A DNA stretch of 64,000 nucleotides, taken from contig JBGSJV010000062.1 of assembly GCA_041741535.1 (NCBI GenBank), positions 62,001-126,000 of the forward strand, read 5' to 3'. Positions within the stretch are counted from its first letter, which is position 1; every line of letters begins with the position of its first letter. This DNA comes from M30B19 sp041741535 (lineage in GTDB: Bacteria; Planctomycetota; Planctomycetia; Pirellulales; Pirellulaceae). Both the position numbers and the translations under genes were made by a program. Shown piece by piece: positions 17,986 to 27,278 of the stretch. The notes below the pieces were generated by a model that was not told where the DNA came from, searched no databases, and saw nothing but the letters and a program-made list of their open reading frames with translations.

Positions 17986-19452
17986 ATGATGAATGAGCAA
18001 ACGCGTTCCAGAAACGACAGACCAGCGCCATCCACAATGGCAAGGCGTTGGTTTTTTCGGCACTGTGGAATGGGGCTCGCTCCGTTGGCCGCGACCGCGC
18101 TGTTGCAGGAGTCGGGGCAAGCGGCACTTACGAGGAAACCCTCACATCCCAGCTTCTCGGAGCCAGGCTCGTTGGACGTTCGGCAACCCCATTTTCCGGG
18201 GAAGGCGAAACGCGTTATCTACTTGTTTCAAGCGGGTGCGCCGAGCCATTTGGAGCTGTTCGATCCGAAACCGGAGTTGCAACGACTCAATGGCAGTTTA
18301 CCACCGGCAGAACTGCTGGCCGGCTACCGAGCGGCATTTATCAAACCAAATTCAGCACTGTTGGGCGGCAAGTTCTCGTTTGCGAAACATGGCCAATCGG
18401 GTATCGAGCTAAGTGAAGTCTTGCCGCATACCGCCAAGATCGTCGACGACCTGTGCCTGATTCGTTCGGTACAGACCAATGCGGTGAATCATGCTCCGGC
18501 TCAAATCATGATGAATTCCGGATCGGAGCAATTTGGGCGCCCCAGTCTCGGAGCTTGGACGGTTTATGGGCTGGGAAGTGAGGCAGCAGACTTCCCGGGC
18601 TTTGTCGTGTTGACCAGTGCGAAGGGCACGAGTGGTGGGGCCAGTAACTACGGTTCAGGGTTCTTGCCCACGACTTATGGTGGCGTGCCATTTCGCAGCG
18701 CGGGCGATCCCGTACTGTATCTGTCGAATCCACCGGGCATCGATCAACAAGCCCAACGTGATTCGATCACCGCGCTGAATCAGCTCAATCGATTGGCTGC
18801 GGACGCGTATGGCGATCCTCAGATTGAGGCTCGGATCCAAAGTTACGAAATGGCCTATCGTTTGCAGATGAGTGCTCCGCAATTGATGGACCTTAGCGAT
18901 GAAACCGCGGAGACCTTGGCATTGTACGGGGTCAAAGACGGCAAAGAAGCCACCTTTGCAAAGAACTGTTTGCTGGCTCGACGAATGATCGAACGCGGCG
19001 TGCGGTTCGTCCAATTGTTCCACGAAGCATGGGACCAGCATGGCGATTTGACCAATGGAGTCAGGACCAACGCGCGGGACACGGATCAAGCCAGTGCGGC
19101 ATTGATCATGGATTTGAAACAACGCGGATTACTGGAGGATACACTGGTGATCTGGGGTGGCGAGTTTGGGCGGACTCCGATGGCTCAGGGCGGCACGGAT
19201 GGCCGAGACCATCACAATCGCTGCTTTTCTGTGTGGTTGGCTGGAGGAGGCGTCAAATCCGGACTGGTCCATGGCCAAACGGATGAATTGGGCTTCAACG
19301 TGGTTTCTGCACCGGTGCATGTTCACGATCTGAACGCGACGTTGTTGCATTTGCTCGGATTCGACCACACGCGGTTGACCTTTCGTTTTCAAGGTCGGGA
19401 TTATCGCTTGACCGACGTGCACGGCGAAGTTGTCCACGGGATTTTAGCCTGA
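17986..19452 (+). CDS. DUF1501 family protein, Tat-exported
   Basis: A 488-residue member of the DUF1501 family, abundant in planctomycetes and distantly related to the alkaline phosphatase/sulfatase superfamily. The N-terminus has a twin-arginine signal: RRWFFRHCGMGLAPLAATALL at about residues 20-40, so export is by Tat. Family landmarks are LFQAGAPSHLELFDPK, a middle region HAPAQIMMNSGS, WGGEFGRTPMAQGG and GRDHHNRCFSVWLAGGGVK with probable metal-binding His/Asp, and an end HLLGFDHTRLTFRFQGRDYRL. DUF1501 genes usually follow a DUF1549/DUF1553 cytochrome gene; here none is next to it. Enzymatic activity of the family is not established to my knowledge. Confidence 0.9.
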   Translation: MMNEQTRSRNDRPAPSTMARRWFFRHCGMGLAPLAATALLQESGQAALTRKPSHPSFSEPGSLDVRQPHFPGKAKRVIYLFQAGAPSHLELFDPKPELQRLNGSLPPAELLAGYRAAFIKPNSALLGGKFSFAKHGQSGIELSEVLPHTAKIVDDLCLIRSVQTNAVNHAPAQIMMNSGSEQFGRPSLGAWTVYGLGSEAADFPGFVVLTSAKGTSGGASNYGSGFLPTTYGGVPFRSAGDPVLYLSNPPGIDQQAQRDSITALNQLNRLAADAYGDPQIEARIQSYEMAYRLQMSAPQLMDLSDETAETLALYGVKDGKEATFAKNCLLARRMIERGVRFVQLFHEAWDQHGDLTNGVRTNARDTDQASAALIMDLKQRGLLEDTLVIWGGEFGRTPMAQGGTDGRDHHNRCFSVWLAGGGVKSGLVHGQTDELGFNVVSAPVHVHDLNATLLHLLGFDHTRLTFRFQGRDYRLTDVHGEVVHGILA

Positions 19453-19714
19453 TCAAATCGCTGTTTGGCATCGCACGACGGTTGGTGCGTTTGGCCCCGA
19501 AGAATGAAGTCTTGTCCGCTGGGACAAATTGACCTCTGGCACAATCTGGTACGGCCCGGAAGTCTGGGGTAAGTTATTCGATCCTATCCACGACCATTCG
19601 GAACCGGCGATTGTCAACTTGGCAGTCGCTTGATGGTTTCGGGGTCATCCCGCCGTCTTGGGGGCGCCCAATTAACTTGCTGGGTCGCCCCGTTTGCTTT
19701 GGAGGTCTGCGAAA

Positions 19715-21019
19715 ATGACTTGTTCCGCTCAGAAAATTGAGAGATTCGTTCTGTCGGTTGGCCTGTTTGTCGGTTCCGTGCTATTGGGAAGCCAGGCCGT
19801 TGCCGCTCATTCTGAGGAGAGCGAGCATGAACGTGATCGAACGTCGGCCACCGAGGAAGCGATCGTGCTTGGAGTGGATCAGCTCACGACGGGCATCCCG
19901 GGAACTGGCCCGTTGACCTTGGAAGAGATTCGTGTTTGGTTGAAGAATGCCGACAACCACCGTCCGTTGACCATTCAACTCCCATTAGGATTGGACAAAG
20001 CGACTGGGAATATTCAAGGTATAGACAAAAATCCGTTGACCAAAGCCAAAATTGAATTGGGACGACAACTGTACTTTGACACTCGACTGTCGATCGACAA
20101 CACGGTCTCGTGCGCGTCGTGTCATGATCCGAATTTCGGCTACGCAAAGGACACTCCGTTTGGTGTGGGCATCAAAGGTCTGGAAGGCAATCGCAATTCG
20201 CCGGTGGCCTACAATCGCATTGTGACGGGGGCTCAATTTTGGGACGGCCGCGCCGCCACCTTGGAGGAACAAGCCGTTGGGCCCATCGCCAACCCGATCG
20301 AAATGGGCAACACTCACGAGAGCTGTGTTCAAACGTTGAAGAAGATTCCGGGCTACGTCGCTCAGTTCGAGGCCATTTTTGGCAACGGCGTCACGATCGA
20401 AAACGTCGGCCAAGCCCTCGCTTCGTTCGAACGAGTCATTGTGACCGGGCCGTCACCGTTTGATTACCAGGAGCGACTGGAGAATTTTGAAACGTCGTTC
20501 GCTGCGGAACTGGAAGACTTAGCGGCGTTAGCCGAAGACGATCCAGAACTGTTCTTCCAGTATGCCCAACTCAAGAAGAATGTCGTGGACGCGCCGATGA
20601 GCGACAGTGCCAAGCGAGGCCGAGTCTTGTTTTTTGACCCCAAGATCAACTGTGCGACCTGTCATAGTGGTGCGAACTTCGCTGACGAACTGTATCATAA
20701 CTTGGGTGTTGGCATGGACGCAAAAGAGCCTGACCTTGGCCGCTACTCGGTGACGAAGGAAGAAAAAGACAAGGGCGCCTTCAAAACCCCGACGTTGCGA
20801 AACGTGGAGTTGACCGCCCCGTACATGCACGATGGTAGCCAAAAGACACTGCTTGAAGTCGTCGATTGGTATGCGAAAGGTGGGCATCCCAACGCCACCT
20901 TGAGCGACAAGGTCAAGAAGTTTGACGCGACTCCGCAAGACAAAGAAGACTTGGTCGAGTTCATGCGAGCTTTGACGGGAACCTTCCCTCAAGTTTGCAC
21001 CGAACGATTGCCCGAATAG
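19715..21019 (+). CDS. Diheme cytochrome c peroxidase, MauG/CcpA type
   Basis: A 434-residue periplasmic protein of the bacterial diheme peroxidase family. The start at 19715 has GGAGG (19701-19705) nine bases upstream and gives a Sec signal ending GSQAVAA. The two heme-attachment motifs are CASCH at residues 133-137 and CATCH at 313-317. Other family landmarks are LGRQLYFDTRLS, NSPVAYNRI, FWDGRAATLEEQAVGPI, and the C-terminal FKTPTLRNVELTAPYMHDGS. The likely role is reduction of hydrogen peroxide or oxidation of a protein partner in the periplasm; electron donor unknown. It is 15 bp ahead of the AtuA-like gene in the same direction, so probably co-transcribed. Confidence 0.92.
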   Translation: MTCSAQKIERFVLSVGLFVGSVLLGSQAVAAHSEESEHERDRTSATEEAIVLGVDQLTTGIPGTGPLTLEEIRVWLKNADNHRPLTIQLPLGLDKATGNIQGIDKNPLTKAKIELGRQLYFDTRLSIDNTVSCASCHDPNFGYAKDTPFGVGIKGLEGNRNSPVAYNRIVTGAQFWDGRAATLEEQAVGPIANPIEMGNTHESCVQTLKKIPGYVAQFEAIFGNGVTIENVGQALASFERVIVTGPSPFDYQERLENFETSFAAELEDLAALAEDDPELFFQYAQLKKNVVDAPMSDSAKRGRVLFFDPKINCATCHSGANFADELYHNLGVGMDAKEPDLGRYSVTKEEKDKGAFKTPTLRNVELTAPYMHDGSQKTLLEVVDWYAKGGHPNATLSDKVKKFDATPQDKEDLVEFMRALTGTFPQVCTERLPE

Positions 21020-21034
21020 CCAAAAGGAAATCGA

Positions 21035-22423
21035 ATGCCCGAAAATCGCGGCGTGAAGCGTGACTTGGTCCGAATTGCCAACGGGCAAGGGTTCTGGGGC
21101 GACAGCTTGTTGGGCCCGGTACGCTTGGTCAACGAGGGCCCCCTGGATTATCTGACGCTAGATTATCTAGCGGAAGTAACCATGAGCATCATGCAGAAGC
21201 TCAAGAGTCGCGATCCCGCTGCTGGGTATGCCACCGATTTTGTGCAGATGGTTCGGCGAGTTCTGCCGCAATGTCAGGCTCGTGGGATCAAGATCATCGC
21301 CAACGCGGGGGGCGTGAATCCGCACGCCTGCTTGGAAGCCGTGGCCAGTGTCGTGCGCCAATTGGGTTTGCACGGTGTCCGCATCGCGATGATCGAAGGC
21401 GACGATATCTTGCAGCGTCTTCCCGAGATCATTGCCGCCGGACATCCGCTGAAGAATATGGATTCGGGCGAAGCGTTGGCGGCATACGTTTCTCGGGCAA
21501 CCAGTGCCAATGTCTACATCGGAGCTGCTTCGATCGTCGAAGCGTTGGCAGGTGGTGCCGATATCGTCATCGCTGGTCGGGCGACGGATCCCTCGTTGGT
21601 CGTGGCTCCGATGATGTACGAGTTTGGATGGTCGTGGGATGACTTCGATCATTTGGCGGCCGCTACCGTTGCCGGACACATAATCGAATGTGGCGCCCAA
21701 TGTACCGGCGGAAATTTCACCAATTGGCGTGACGTTCCCGACATGGCGCGAATTGGCTATCCAATTGTCGAGGCCGATCCCAGTGGTCGCTTCGTTGTTA
21801 CCAAACACGATGGCACCGGTGGTTTGGTCAACCGTCAAACCGTCACCAGTCAATTGGTGTACGAGATGGGCGACCCGGCTCGCTATCTGACTCCCGACTG
21901 TATCGCGGACTTTTCGTCGATCCAATTACGCGATATCGGGCCCAACCGAGTCGAAGTTTCGGGGGTTCGTGGATTGCCGCCGACAGATACCTACAAAGTT
22001 TCCATTTCTTTCCAGGACGGCTACAAGTTGGTCGGGCAGTTGACCGTGGCTGGGCCTGACGCGATCGCCAAGGCACAAGCATGTGCCGATATTGTCTTTG
22101 CTCGTGCCGAGATGGACGGCGTGGTCATTCCGCCGGAAGATCGGATGGTCGAGCTGGTGGGGACCGGCGTTTGTCACCAAGGAATTTGGCCCCCCGTTGC
22201 GGATCCACCGGAGGTTGTCTTGCGGATCGGAGCTCGAGGTAAAGATCGGGCTGCATTGGATCGTTTGGGTATGGAAATCATCCCGTTGGTCACCAGCGGC
22301 CCGCCCGGCGTGACTGGATTTGCGGGTGGTCGTCCCAAAGCCTCGGAAATCATCAGTTATTGGCCGGCCCTCATGGCCAAGCACTTGATTCAAACCAAAG
22401 TCACGATCGAAGAAGTTCGCTAA
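21035..22423 (+). CDS. AtuA-like protein (DUF1446)
   Basis: A 462-residue protein of the DUF1446/acyclic terpene utilization AtuA family. Features seen: RIANGQGFWGDS at the N-terminus, YLTLDYLAEVTMSIM, KIIANAGGVNPHACLEA, VYIGAASIVEALAGGADIVI with GRATDPSLV, and the conserved HIIECGAQCTGGNFTNW. In Pseudomonas AtuA belongs to a citronellol/geraniol degradation cluster, but the family is wider and biochemically poorly known; no other terpene-degradation gene is visible here. A typical AAAGGAAA lies seven bases ahead of the ATG. The close placement after the diheme peroxidase suggests joint transcription. Confidence 0.85.
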   Translation: MPENRGVKRDLVRIANGQGFWGDSLLGPVRLVNEGPLDYLTLDYLAEVTMSIMQKLKSRDPAAGYATDFVQMVRRVLPQCQARGIKIIANAGGVNPHACLEAVASVVRQLGLHGVRIAMIEGDDILQRLPEIIAAGHPLKNMDSGEALAAYVSRATSANVYIGAASIVEALAGGADIVIAGRATDPSLVVAPMMYEFGWSWDDFDHLAAATVAGHIIECGAQCTGGNFTNWRDVPDMARIGYPIVEADPSGRFVVTKHDGTGGLVNRQTVTSQLVYEMGDPARYLTPDCIADFSSIQLRDIGPNRVEVSGVRGLPPTDTYKVSISFQDGYKLVGQLTVAGPDAIAKAQACADIVFARAEMDGVVIPPEDRMVELVGTGVCHQGIWPPVADPPEVVLRIGARGKDRAALDRLGMEIIPLVTSGPPGVTGFAGGRPKASEIISYWPALMAKHLIQTKVTIEEVR

Positions 22424-22456
22424 ACCTTCTTGGACCTTGAGAACGGCCATCGTAGC

Positions 22457-22511
22457 GACGCTCGCCAGAGCGTAGCTACGATTCTCTTTGTCCCGCGCTC
22501 TGGCGAGTGCA
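22457..22511. terminator. Inverted repeat between convergent genes
   Basis: acgctcgccagagcg (about 22458-22472) pairs with cgctctggcgagtgc (about 22496-22510), one mismatch, loop about 23 nt. It lies in the 118-bp gap between two convergent genes, so it could end transcription in both directions. The motif also looks like a planctomycete dispersed palindrome. Confidence 0.45.
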
Positions 22512-22541
22512 GCTAGCCGGACATTCGACAATCACAAAGCT

Positions 22542-23744
22542 CTAACCGCGACGAAAGGCTTGTTGGTCGCGATGTGCGTGAACACGCGACACGACTTCGT
22601 TGAGGGCTTGCTGCATGGCCGTGGGTTGAATCTCATGCACGTCGATGGGACAACCAATATCGTTCAACATGGTCACGGTCAATCGCCCGCCCAAATGTTG
22701 TCGGAATTCTTCCAGGCCGCGAAATAGTTCGTCTGTTCGTTCGAGTGCGGGGTGATCCAACAACAAGCCCAGAGCCTGCAGGCACGCAAGTATTTGCTCC
22801 ATCGCAGTTGGGGGCAGTCCGTGCACGAGGTGCGAGTACACCGAGTCGATGGCGACACCGATCGCGACCGCTTCACCGTGCCGCAATTGGAACTCGCTCA
22901 TCGATTCCAGTTTGTGCGCGGACCAATGGCCAAAATCCAATGGACGGGCTTCAAGCATTTCGAACGCATCACCGCCTTCGGTAATGTGCCGCAGGTGCCA
23001 CTGGGCCGACTTGGCAATCACCGGCCAGGCTTCAGGCCCACGATTGACGATTTGTGGAGCGGCCTGGCAGATCTGGGCAAAAAAATCAGGGTCCTTGAGT
23101 AAAGAAACTTTGACGGCCTCCGAGAAACCGCAACGAAAATCGCGATCGCTTAAGGTCTCCAACAGTCGTTGATCATTAACAACTGCCCACGGCACTGCAA
23201 ACGTGCCCAACCAATTCTTTTTCTGGAATAGATTGATGCTGTTTTTGACGCCCAACCCGGAGTCCGCTTGCGCCAGCGTGGTTGTTGGAATTCGCACCAG
23301 TCGCAATCCGCGATGGGCAATGGCCACGGCAAATCCCACCGCATCCAGGACCGCGCCACCGCCAATTACAACCACGTAGCTACGTCGATCCAAATCGTAG
23401 TAGTTGAATACCTTCAACATTCGTTCGATGATATGCACATCGTTTTTGACGGCTTCACCACCCGGCACGATTTGCGGATTGCTGACGACGGTCAATCGAT
23501 CCGCGTATTTGCGCCCAAACCGCGACAATTGTTGCTTCAATTCCGGATTGGCATGCAACACGGCTTCGTCCAGCCAAAATTGCACACGCGGGACCTGCGT
23601 TTCTGAGGCTTCCAAGACATCGGCCAGAACTTCTTGTTCATCGCCCAAAACGTCCAGCGTGTGTCGAAGTCGATGTCGAAACCGAACCGAAAAGTCCACA
23701 TCGAGTCGCGGAGCCGTTCCCCAAGAATTCTCGATGTTCGACAT
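22542..23744 (-). CDS. 3-dehydroquinate synthase-like sugar phosphate cyclase
   Basis: A 400-residue NAD-dependent cyclase of the AroB superfamily. Seen are the NAD-binding GGGAVLDAVGFAVAIAHRG, RIPTTTLAQADSGLGVK, the zinc ligands in GFSEAVKVSL (Glu), GHWSAHKLE and RHGEAVAIGV (His). The VPGGEAVKND segment and the N-terminal extension differ from housekeeping AroB and recall the EboD/valiolone-synthase-like branches. It therefore probably makes something other than shikimate-pathway dehydroquinate, but I cannot name the product. The start at 23744 (ATG) has GAGGAA eight bases upstream; a GTG two codons earlier is too close to it. It starts 28 bp after the RND pump stop, so is probably in that operon. 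Confidence 0.8.
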   Translation of the reverse strand: MSNIENSWGTAPRLDVDFSVRFRHRLRHTLDVLGDEQEVLADVLEASETQVPRVQFWLDEAVLHANPELKQQLSRFGRKYADRLTVVSNPQIVPGGEAVKNDVHIIERMLKVFNYYDLDRRSYVVVIGGGAVLDAVGFAVAIAHRGLRLVRIPTTTLAQADSGLGVKNSINLFQKKNWLGTFAVPWAVVNDQRLLETLSDRDFRCGFSEAVKVSLLKDPDFFAQICQAAPQIVNRGPEAWPVIAKSAQWHLRHITEGGDAFEMLEARPLDFGHWSAHKLESMSEFQLRHGEAVAIGVAIDSVYSHLVHGLPPTAMEQILACLQALGLLLDHPALERTDELFRGLEEFRQHLGGRLTVTMLNDIGCPIDVHEIQPTAMQQALNEVVSRVHAHRDQQAFRRG

Positions 23745-23772
23745 AAGCACATTTCCTCAGATTGAGTTGACG

Positions 23773-26700
23773 TTATGCGTCAGAACGGCTAGCCACACTA
23801 GGGATCAGTTCAGGCTCAGGAGCCGGAGCCGAACGCAGACGGAAAGTATTGGCGACCCACAGCTTCAAGTCAATCACCAAACTGAACAGCGATGGAATCA
23901 TGACTAACGTAAACAGCGTCGATACGATCAAACCGCCCAGCAAGACACTGCCGATACCACGATACAGTTCGCTGCCGGCCCCCGGGAAAAACACCAGCGG
24001 AGCCAAGCCAAAAACAGTGGTTAGTGTCGTCATAAAAATTGGCCGAATACGTGTGCGGATGGATTGCAAGATAGCCGGAACGGGCTCCAACTTGTCTTCT
24101 CGCATCAAATTGAGAGATTGGTGAACCAACAGAATGGCGTTATTCACAACGGTCCCAATGAGAATCACAAAGCCCAACATCGTCAGCACATCCAGGGCTT
24201 GCGGCCGTCCACCAATCATGTGGAGATACACGCCCAGGGCTCGTAGTCCCAAGATACCACCAACAGCGCCCAACGGGACGCTGACAATAATCACCAACGG
24301 ATAAAGCCAAGATTCGAATAACGCCGCTATCAACAGATAGGTAATAAGCAGCGCGAGCGCAAAGTTTAACGACAGCGAGTTCCAGGTTTGCACCAACTTA
24401 TCGGCCGTACCACTGAGTTGGACTTGATATTCGGTCGTGATGGTCCCATCCAGCTCGAGCGGCAGAATCACGTCATTTTGCAAACGCTTGATGGCGGCTT
24501 CCAACGAGATCTCGGGGGACGGTGTCACTTCAATCGTCACAGCTCTTTGCCGTTCACGGCGTAAAATTTGATCAGGACCCGCCGCCATTTTCACATCGGC
24601 CAAGGCGTCCAAACGAACCGGAGTCCGAGCGTTTCGCGTCGCGATGTATTGTGACTCCAAATCTTGCGAATGTCCCGAATACGAGTCGTTGCCTCGCAAG
24701 ACCATATCGAGCTTTTCGCCACCGTGAAAATAGTCGGCGATGTAAGCGCCATCCACCAAAGTGCTGACGACAAACCCCAGCTCCACATTATTGATACCCA
24801 ATTCGGCGCCTTGCTCTGGTTTGCGCACGACATGCAATTCGGGATTCGCAAGATCGAGACTCGGGCGAGGTCGAATTTGCGTGGTTTCGGGAAACTGCCG
24901 TTTTGCTTCGTTCAGGATCTTGCCACCGATTTGGACGAGTTTTTCCAGGTCGGGGCCAACGATCTCCAGATCAATGCTGCGCCCGCCGGACATGCCCCGT
25001 CCGAACAAACTGGTTTGCGACACATTAAAAAACGTTCCCGGAAATTCGTCTTTGAATTTTCCGCGAATCATCGGGACCATCGCGTGAGCCTTCACGGGGT
25101 CATGCGCCCGGAGTCCCATAAAGACGTTGTTGTCATTGGCGACATAAAAGAAATCATCAATGCCGACAAAATCTTCAGGTAGTTCCGCCAGGTCAGCATC
25201 ATCAAAATCCCAATTGGGTCGTAGCTTTTCTTCAATTCGCTTCTCCATCTCGGACATGCGTTCGACATTGTAACCCGGCGGCGGGCTGAGGAAGCCACGA
25301 ATCAGATTTCGGTTGCCCTCCGGCAGGTACTCCATTTCGGGAAGGAACAGGTAGCTAAGCCCCAGAGAAACCACCAACAAACTTGTAACCGTCGCAATGC
25401 GGCGGGACGTGGAGTGTTGGATCCAAGAATTCAATCCGCAGACGCTTTCCGTGAACCACGTTCCCAACCACTGCATCCAACGCATCAACGGAGTGGTGTG
25501 TTCCGATTCATGATTGACTTTTTCTGTCAGAATTCGAGCGGCTGCGGTCGGAATCACCAAGATACTGACCAACAGGCTCAAACCGACCGCGGCACTAATT
25601 GCCAGGGCAATATCGGCAAACAACTGTCCGATCTCATCTTGCAAGAACAGAACCGGCAAGAACACGAACAAGGTCGTTAGAGTCGACGCGAGTACGGCAC
25701 CCCAAACCTCGATTGCCGCCAAGCGGGCCGCTCGAAAGGGTGGTTCTCCGTTTTGATGGTAACGATACACGTTTTCCAATACGACGATCGCGTTATCGAC
25801 CAACATTCCGACCGCAAACGCCAGCCCCGCCAAGCTAATGACATTAAGCGAGCGCCCCAAGAAATTTAAGATCAAAAACGTGCCGACGATGCTCACGGGA
25901 ATCGCAATCCCGACCACCAAGGCCCCGTGCGCAAACCATAATCCGGCCACCAAGATAATAAGCAAGGTGGCAGCGAAAAACCAAGGTGAGACCCAAGCCG
26001 CAAGTGCCGAAGTGATTGTCAACAGAATCACAACCACAAACGAGCGCGTCGACGAGTGCAAAAACAGCATCATCACGATGATGGTCAGTGCACTGCCCAA
26101 CATGATATTTTCGTTGACGAGCCCAATCGCCGAAGTAATGTACTCGGTTTCGTCGTAGACTTGAGTCAACATCAAGCCTTCTCGTTTCAAGCGTCCTTCG
26201 TTCAAGCGTTGGGCAGCTGCTTGCAATTGTTCCATGACGTCCATGACATTCGCACCGGTTTGCCGTTGGCAGCCAATCGATAAATTTGGAATACCAAACC
26301 GACGCACAAACCCGGTTGGCCGTCCGTAGTCCAGACGAATCTCGGCGACATCTCGCAGGTAAACACTGGGCCCTGTGCCGCTGCGAATAATCTGGGATCC
26401 GATCTGCTCTTCGCTGCGGTATTCACCCAACGTACGGACCGTCCAGCCGCGTTTGCCTTCGTAAAATCTTCCACCGGATATATCGGTGTTGTCAGAATTC
26501 AAAGCATCGCGAACGTCCGCCATGGTCAAACCGCGGGCCGAGAGTTTTTCCGGGTCAACGATGACTTGCATTTGCGGTGGTCGTCCACCAAAGACGTCGA
26601 CGCCCGAGACACCGGAAACTCGCTCGAATTCGGACTTGATGTAGTCTTCGGCAAACTTGCGATACGAAGGAACATCGATGTCCGGTGGCAACAACGCTTG

Positions 26701-27276
26701 AGCGGCTGGGTACTTTTCGACAAATTCACGAATGCGATAGTTTTTCAGGCCCTGGCTGCGCGATTGAAAGATCCGTTCGACATCGGGAGCGGCCGCTGGA
26801 TTTTGCGCGGCAAAGTCGCGGAACAACTGATCATCCGGCGGGACGGCCATCAGCACAAACCAAGCAATTTGCCCGCGTGAATTGTCGGAAGTGCGAATGA
26901 CGGGACGTTCCGCATCTAACGGATAACGGCGAACCTGTTGCAGTTGCGAATTGACTTTGAGCACCGCCTCCTGCAAGTTGGTCCCAACCGCAAATTCCAA
27001 ACTGATGGTTCCCTGAGATTCGCGACATTCGCTACTGATTTTTACGACACCTTCAACGCTCTTGAGTTGCTCCTCTTGAGCTTGAACGATTTCCTTTTCA
27101 ATCTCCATCGGGCTGGCGCCGGGCCACATCGTGGTTACCGACACGACCGGCAGTTCCACGTCCGGTGACAATTGGATCGGCATCACCCACATCGCGATGA
27201 GGCCAAACAACACGACCAAGATGACAGCGACCGAGACTTTGACGGGATTCTCGATAAAAGCAGCGATGGGGTGCAT
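23773..27276 (-). CDS. RND efflux pump, inner-membrane permease
   Basis: A 1167-residue AcrB/MexB-type resistance-nodulation-division transporter of full length. It opens with the cytoplasmic/TM1 segment NPVKVSVAVILVVLFGLIAM and PIQLSPDVELPVVSVTTMWPGASP, the usual first periplasmic motif. TM4 carries LAFAVGMLVDNAIVVLENVYRY, with Asp-Asn rather than the usual Asp-Asp pair. A second half repeats the topology (LIAALFESWLYPLVIIVSVPLGAVGG...LIGTVVNNAILLV). It works by proton antiport with the adaptor encoded just upstream; the outer-membrane channel is not in the window. The insert lengths in the periplasmic loops (about 1-2 hundred residues more than AcrB) suggest substrate differences. Substrate unknown. 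Confidence 0.93.
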   Translation of the reverse strand: MHPIAAFIENPVKVSVAVILVVLFGLIAMWVMPIQLSPDVELPVVSVTTMWPGASPMEIEKEIVQAQEEQLKSVEGVVKISSECRESQGTISLEFAVGTNLQEAVLKVNSQLQQVRRYPLDAERPVIRTSDNSRGQIAWFVLMAVPPDDQLFRDFAAQNPAAAPDVERIFQSRSQGLKNYRIREFVEKYPAAQALLPPDIDVPSYRKFAEDYIKSEFERVSGVSGVDVFGGRPPQMQVIVDPEKLSARGLTMADVRDALNSDNTDISGGRFYEGKRGWTVRTLGEYRSEEQIGSQIIRSGTGPSVYLRDVAEIRLDYGRPTGFVRRFGIPNLSIGCQRQTGANVMDVMEQLQAAAQRLNEGRLKREGLMLTQVYDETEYITSAIGLVNENIMLGSALTIIVMMLFLHSSTRSFVVVILLTITSALAAWVSPWFFAATLLIILVAGLWFAHGALVVGIAIPVSIVGTFLILNFLGRSLNVISLAGLAFAVGMLVDNAIVVLENVYRYHQNGEPPFRAARLAAIEVWGAVLASTLTTLFVFLPVLFLQDEIGQLFADIALAISAAVGLSLLVSILVIPTAAARILTEKVNHESEHTTPLMRWMQWLGTWFTESVCGLNSWIQHSTSRRIATVTSLLVVSLGLSYLFLPEMEYLPEGNRNLIRGFLSPPPGYNVERMSEMEKRIEEKLRPNWDFDDADLAELPEDFVGIDDFFYVANDNNVFMGLRAHDPVKAHAMVPMIRGKFKDEFPGTFFNVSQTSLFGRGMSGGRSIDLEIVGPDLEKLVQIGGKILNEAKRQFPETTQIRPRPSLDLANPELHVVRKPEQGAELGINNVELGFVVSTLVDGAYIADYFHGGEKLDMVLRGNDSYSGHSQDLESQYIATRNARTPVRLDALADVKMAAGPDQILRRERQRAVTIEVTPSPEISLEAAIKRLQNDVILPLELDGTITTEYQVQLSGTADKLVQTWNSLSLNFALALLITYLLIAALFESWLYPLVIIVSVPLGAVGGILGLRALGVYLHMIGGRPQALDVLTMLGFVILIGTVVNNAILLVHQSLNLMREDKLEPVPAILQSIRTRIRPIFMTTLTTVFGLAPLVFFPGAGSELYRGIGSVLLGGLIVSTLFTLVMIPSLFSLVIDLKLWVANTFRLRSAPAPEPELIPSVASRSDA

Positions 27277-27278
27277 GG

